Source: Desulfosporosinus sp. Sb-LF
Lineage (GTDB): Bacteria; Bacillota; Desulfitobacteriia; Desulfitobacteriales; Desulfitobacteriaceae
Direction: 5' to 3'
Length of the DNA: 64,000 bases
Assembly (NCBI RefSeq): GCF_004766055.1
Contig: NZ_SPQR01000003.1
Span: 310,001-374,000 of the forward strand
The position numbers and the translations under genes were made by a program. The notes under the pieces are model-generated. The model did not search any database. It had not been told where the DNA came from and saw nothing but the letters and a program-made list of their open reading frames with translations. Shown piece by piece: positions 63,121 to 64,000 of the stretch; positions within the stretch are counted from its first letter, which is position 1, and the number at the start of each line of letters is the position of its first letter.

Positions 63121-64000
63121 ATGATCCGAAAAAAACATCTTATGACATCCATAATTTCACTAGCATTTTTAGCGGTCTTAACAGTGGGTTGCAATACAGC
63201 TCAAACTCCCACAACTCCCACCCCACCAGCGGCTCAACCTACCGGAGTAACCAAGATCGCTTATGTTGGAGATGACACGTGTAAACAGTGTCACCCTACA
63301 AAATTGGACAATGTCCCTCATACCCAACATTACCAAGCCTTTAAACCCATTTCTGATTTTCCGCTAGACAAGCCCTTGGGTTCTATCACCGTTTTCGATT
63401 CAGTCAACACCGAAAAGCCAACGTCTACAACGATCGATTTATCGAAGGCCAAAATCTACGGAGTTCAGATGAACGACTATATTATTGCAGAAGTACCCGC
63501 TGCAGCTGGATTCAAAGAAAAGCTCTATCGTATTGCCGCCCTTAAAAAGACAAATGATAAATGGCAGGTTCAACCTGCAAAACAAGCCGACGTAGATAAG
63601 GATGGCAAGCCCGACTGGACTGCGGAAAGCTTCAGTTCTTGTGCGAAATGCCATGCACCTGGAATCAATAATGCTTCGCCTAATTATGGTTTATCCTGCG
63701 AATCGTGTCATGGTCCGGGTGGAACCCATGCCAGCGCCACCGATAAAAAGGGAACTATGAGCCTTGAAACCGCTAGCACTTCCTGTTTGGGTTGTCATAA
63801 GAGCGATCCTATAAAAGATGCCCAAGGGAATTTCACGACAGACAACCATCATGGTACTCGTGACTATTTCGCAAGTAAACATGCTCAGAGTTCCCAAGTT
63901 AATGGATGTTTGACTTGTCATAACCCACATAAAGCTAATGCCAGTGGTGCCCTACTCCGAGCAGATAAACCAGCAGATATTTGTGTTACATGTCATGCTG
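63121..64000 (+). CDS. multihaem c-type cytochrome lipoprotein (3' end outside window)
   Basis: An open frame from ATG 63121 (AGGGAGGAACC upstream) to the window edge, at least 293 residues. The signal peptide ends in a lipobox, VLTVGC (lipid-modified Cys24), so the protein is tethered outside the membrane. Six CxxCH haem sites are visible: CKQCH, CAKCH, CESCH, CLGCH, CLTCH and CVTCH. The last ones, with HNPHKANASG and similar His-rich linkers, resemble DmsE/OmcA-type and nitrite-reductase-like cytochromes. Reading continues past 64000, so haem number and function are incomplete. Confidence 0.9.
   Translation, partial: MIRKKHLMTSIISLAFLAVLTVGCNTAQTPTTPTPPAAQPTGVTKIAYVGDDTCKQCHPTKLDNVPHTQHYQAFKPISDFPLDKPLGSITVFDSVNTEKPTSTTIDLSKAKIYGVQMNDYIIAEVPAAAGFKEKLYRIAALKKTNDKWQVQPAKQADVDKDGKPDWTAESFSSCAKCHAPGINNASPNYGLSCESCHGPGGTHASATDKKGTMSLETASTSCLGCHKSDPIKDAQGNFTTDNHHGTRDYFASKHAQSSQVNGCLTCHNPHKANASGALLRADKPADICVTCHA

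Overview
The window looks like a chromosomal segment of an anaerobic, spore-forming, low-to-medium GC Firmicute of the Peptococcaceae/Desulfitobacteriaceae type (Desulfosporosinus or Desulfitobacterium are the closest guesses; inferred from gene content, not from a search). Supporting signs are a CIRCE-controlled groESL, YjcZ-like sporulation miniproteins, TPP and Mo-cofactor riboswitches, frequent TTG starts behind strong AGGAGG sites, a UGA-containing (selenocysteine) NAD(P)-linked formate dehydrogenase, and several membrane-linked molybdoenzyme and multihaem cytochrome genes. No rRNA, tRNA or CRISPR array was seen.

Layout. 1-8.1 kb is loosely packed accessory DNA: a ferritin-like protein, tiny membrane/sporulation proteins, a DUF2892 protein, a Tat-exported beta-propeller protein, a His-rich LysM miniprotein, a dispersed hairpin repeat, and decayed genes including an ssb relic. 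8.2-11.2 kb holds groES-groEL and a NYN-domain protein. 11.6-16.0 kb is molybdenum-cofactor territory: moaA-moaC-MOSC-moaB behind a probable Moco riboswitch, divergent fdhD, and mobA. 16.2-18.2 kb is a TPP-riboswitch operon with a broken thiE and intact thiC. 18.2-23.9 kb is the selenocysteine formate dehydrogenase with NuoF- and NuoE-like diaphorase subunits and 5-formyl-THF cyclo-ligase, linking formate, NAD(P)H and folate C1 metabolism. A cluster of eight DnaA boxes sits at 24.05-24.22 kb.

24.4-42.5 kb is mostly housekeeping: tsaE/tsaB/rimI/tsaD (tRNA t6A), an amidohydrolase, an EamA transporter, tex, a DUF2225 protein, a MATE transporter, an aminotransferase, DUF3307, a GAF-HD-GYP protein, a CHASE2 cyclase and a CWB2/NHL surface protein. 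42.8-44.3 kb carries a decayed IS transposase and a frameshifted MORN protein.

44.3-51.7 kb is the most distinctive block: a sigma-54 activator beside a B12-dependent acyl-CoA mutase operon (adenosyltransferase, mutase large and small subunits, MeaB GTPase, a second B12-domain protein that has lost its cobalt-ligand histidine, and an unknown 65-residue protein). A GG-N10-GC sigma-54 promoter and dyad GTTGC-N5-TGCAAC sites lie upstream. The mutase has the Phe/Gln pocket pair of isobutyryl-CoA mutase rather than the Tyr/Arg pair of methylmalonyl-CoA mutase.

51.7-52.7 kb holds gene relics. 53.2-64 kb is a respiratory region: a PucR/CdaR-type regulator, a TorD chaperone, a Tat-exported molybdoenzyme with its iron-sulfur and DmsC-like membrane subunits, a second closely related but leaderless molybdoenzyme pair, a NapC/NrfH-type tetrahaem cytochrome, and a multihaem lipoprotein cytochrome that runs off the end. 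The Moco, fdhD and TorD genes plausibly serve the three molybdo/tungsto-enzymes encoded here.
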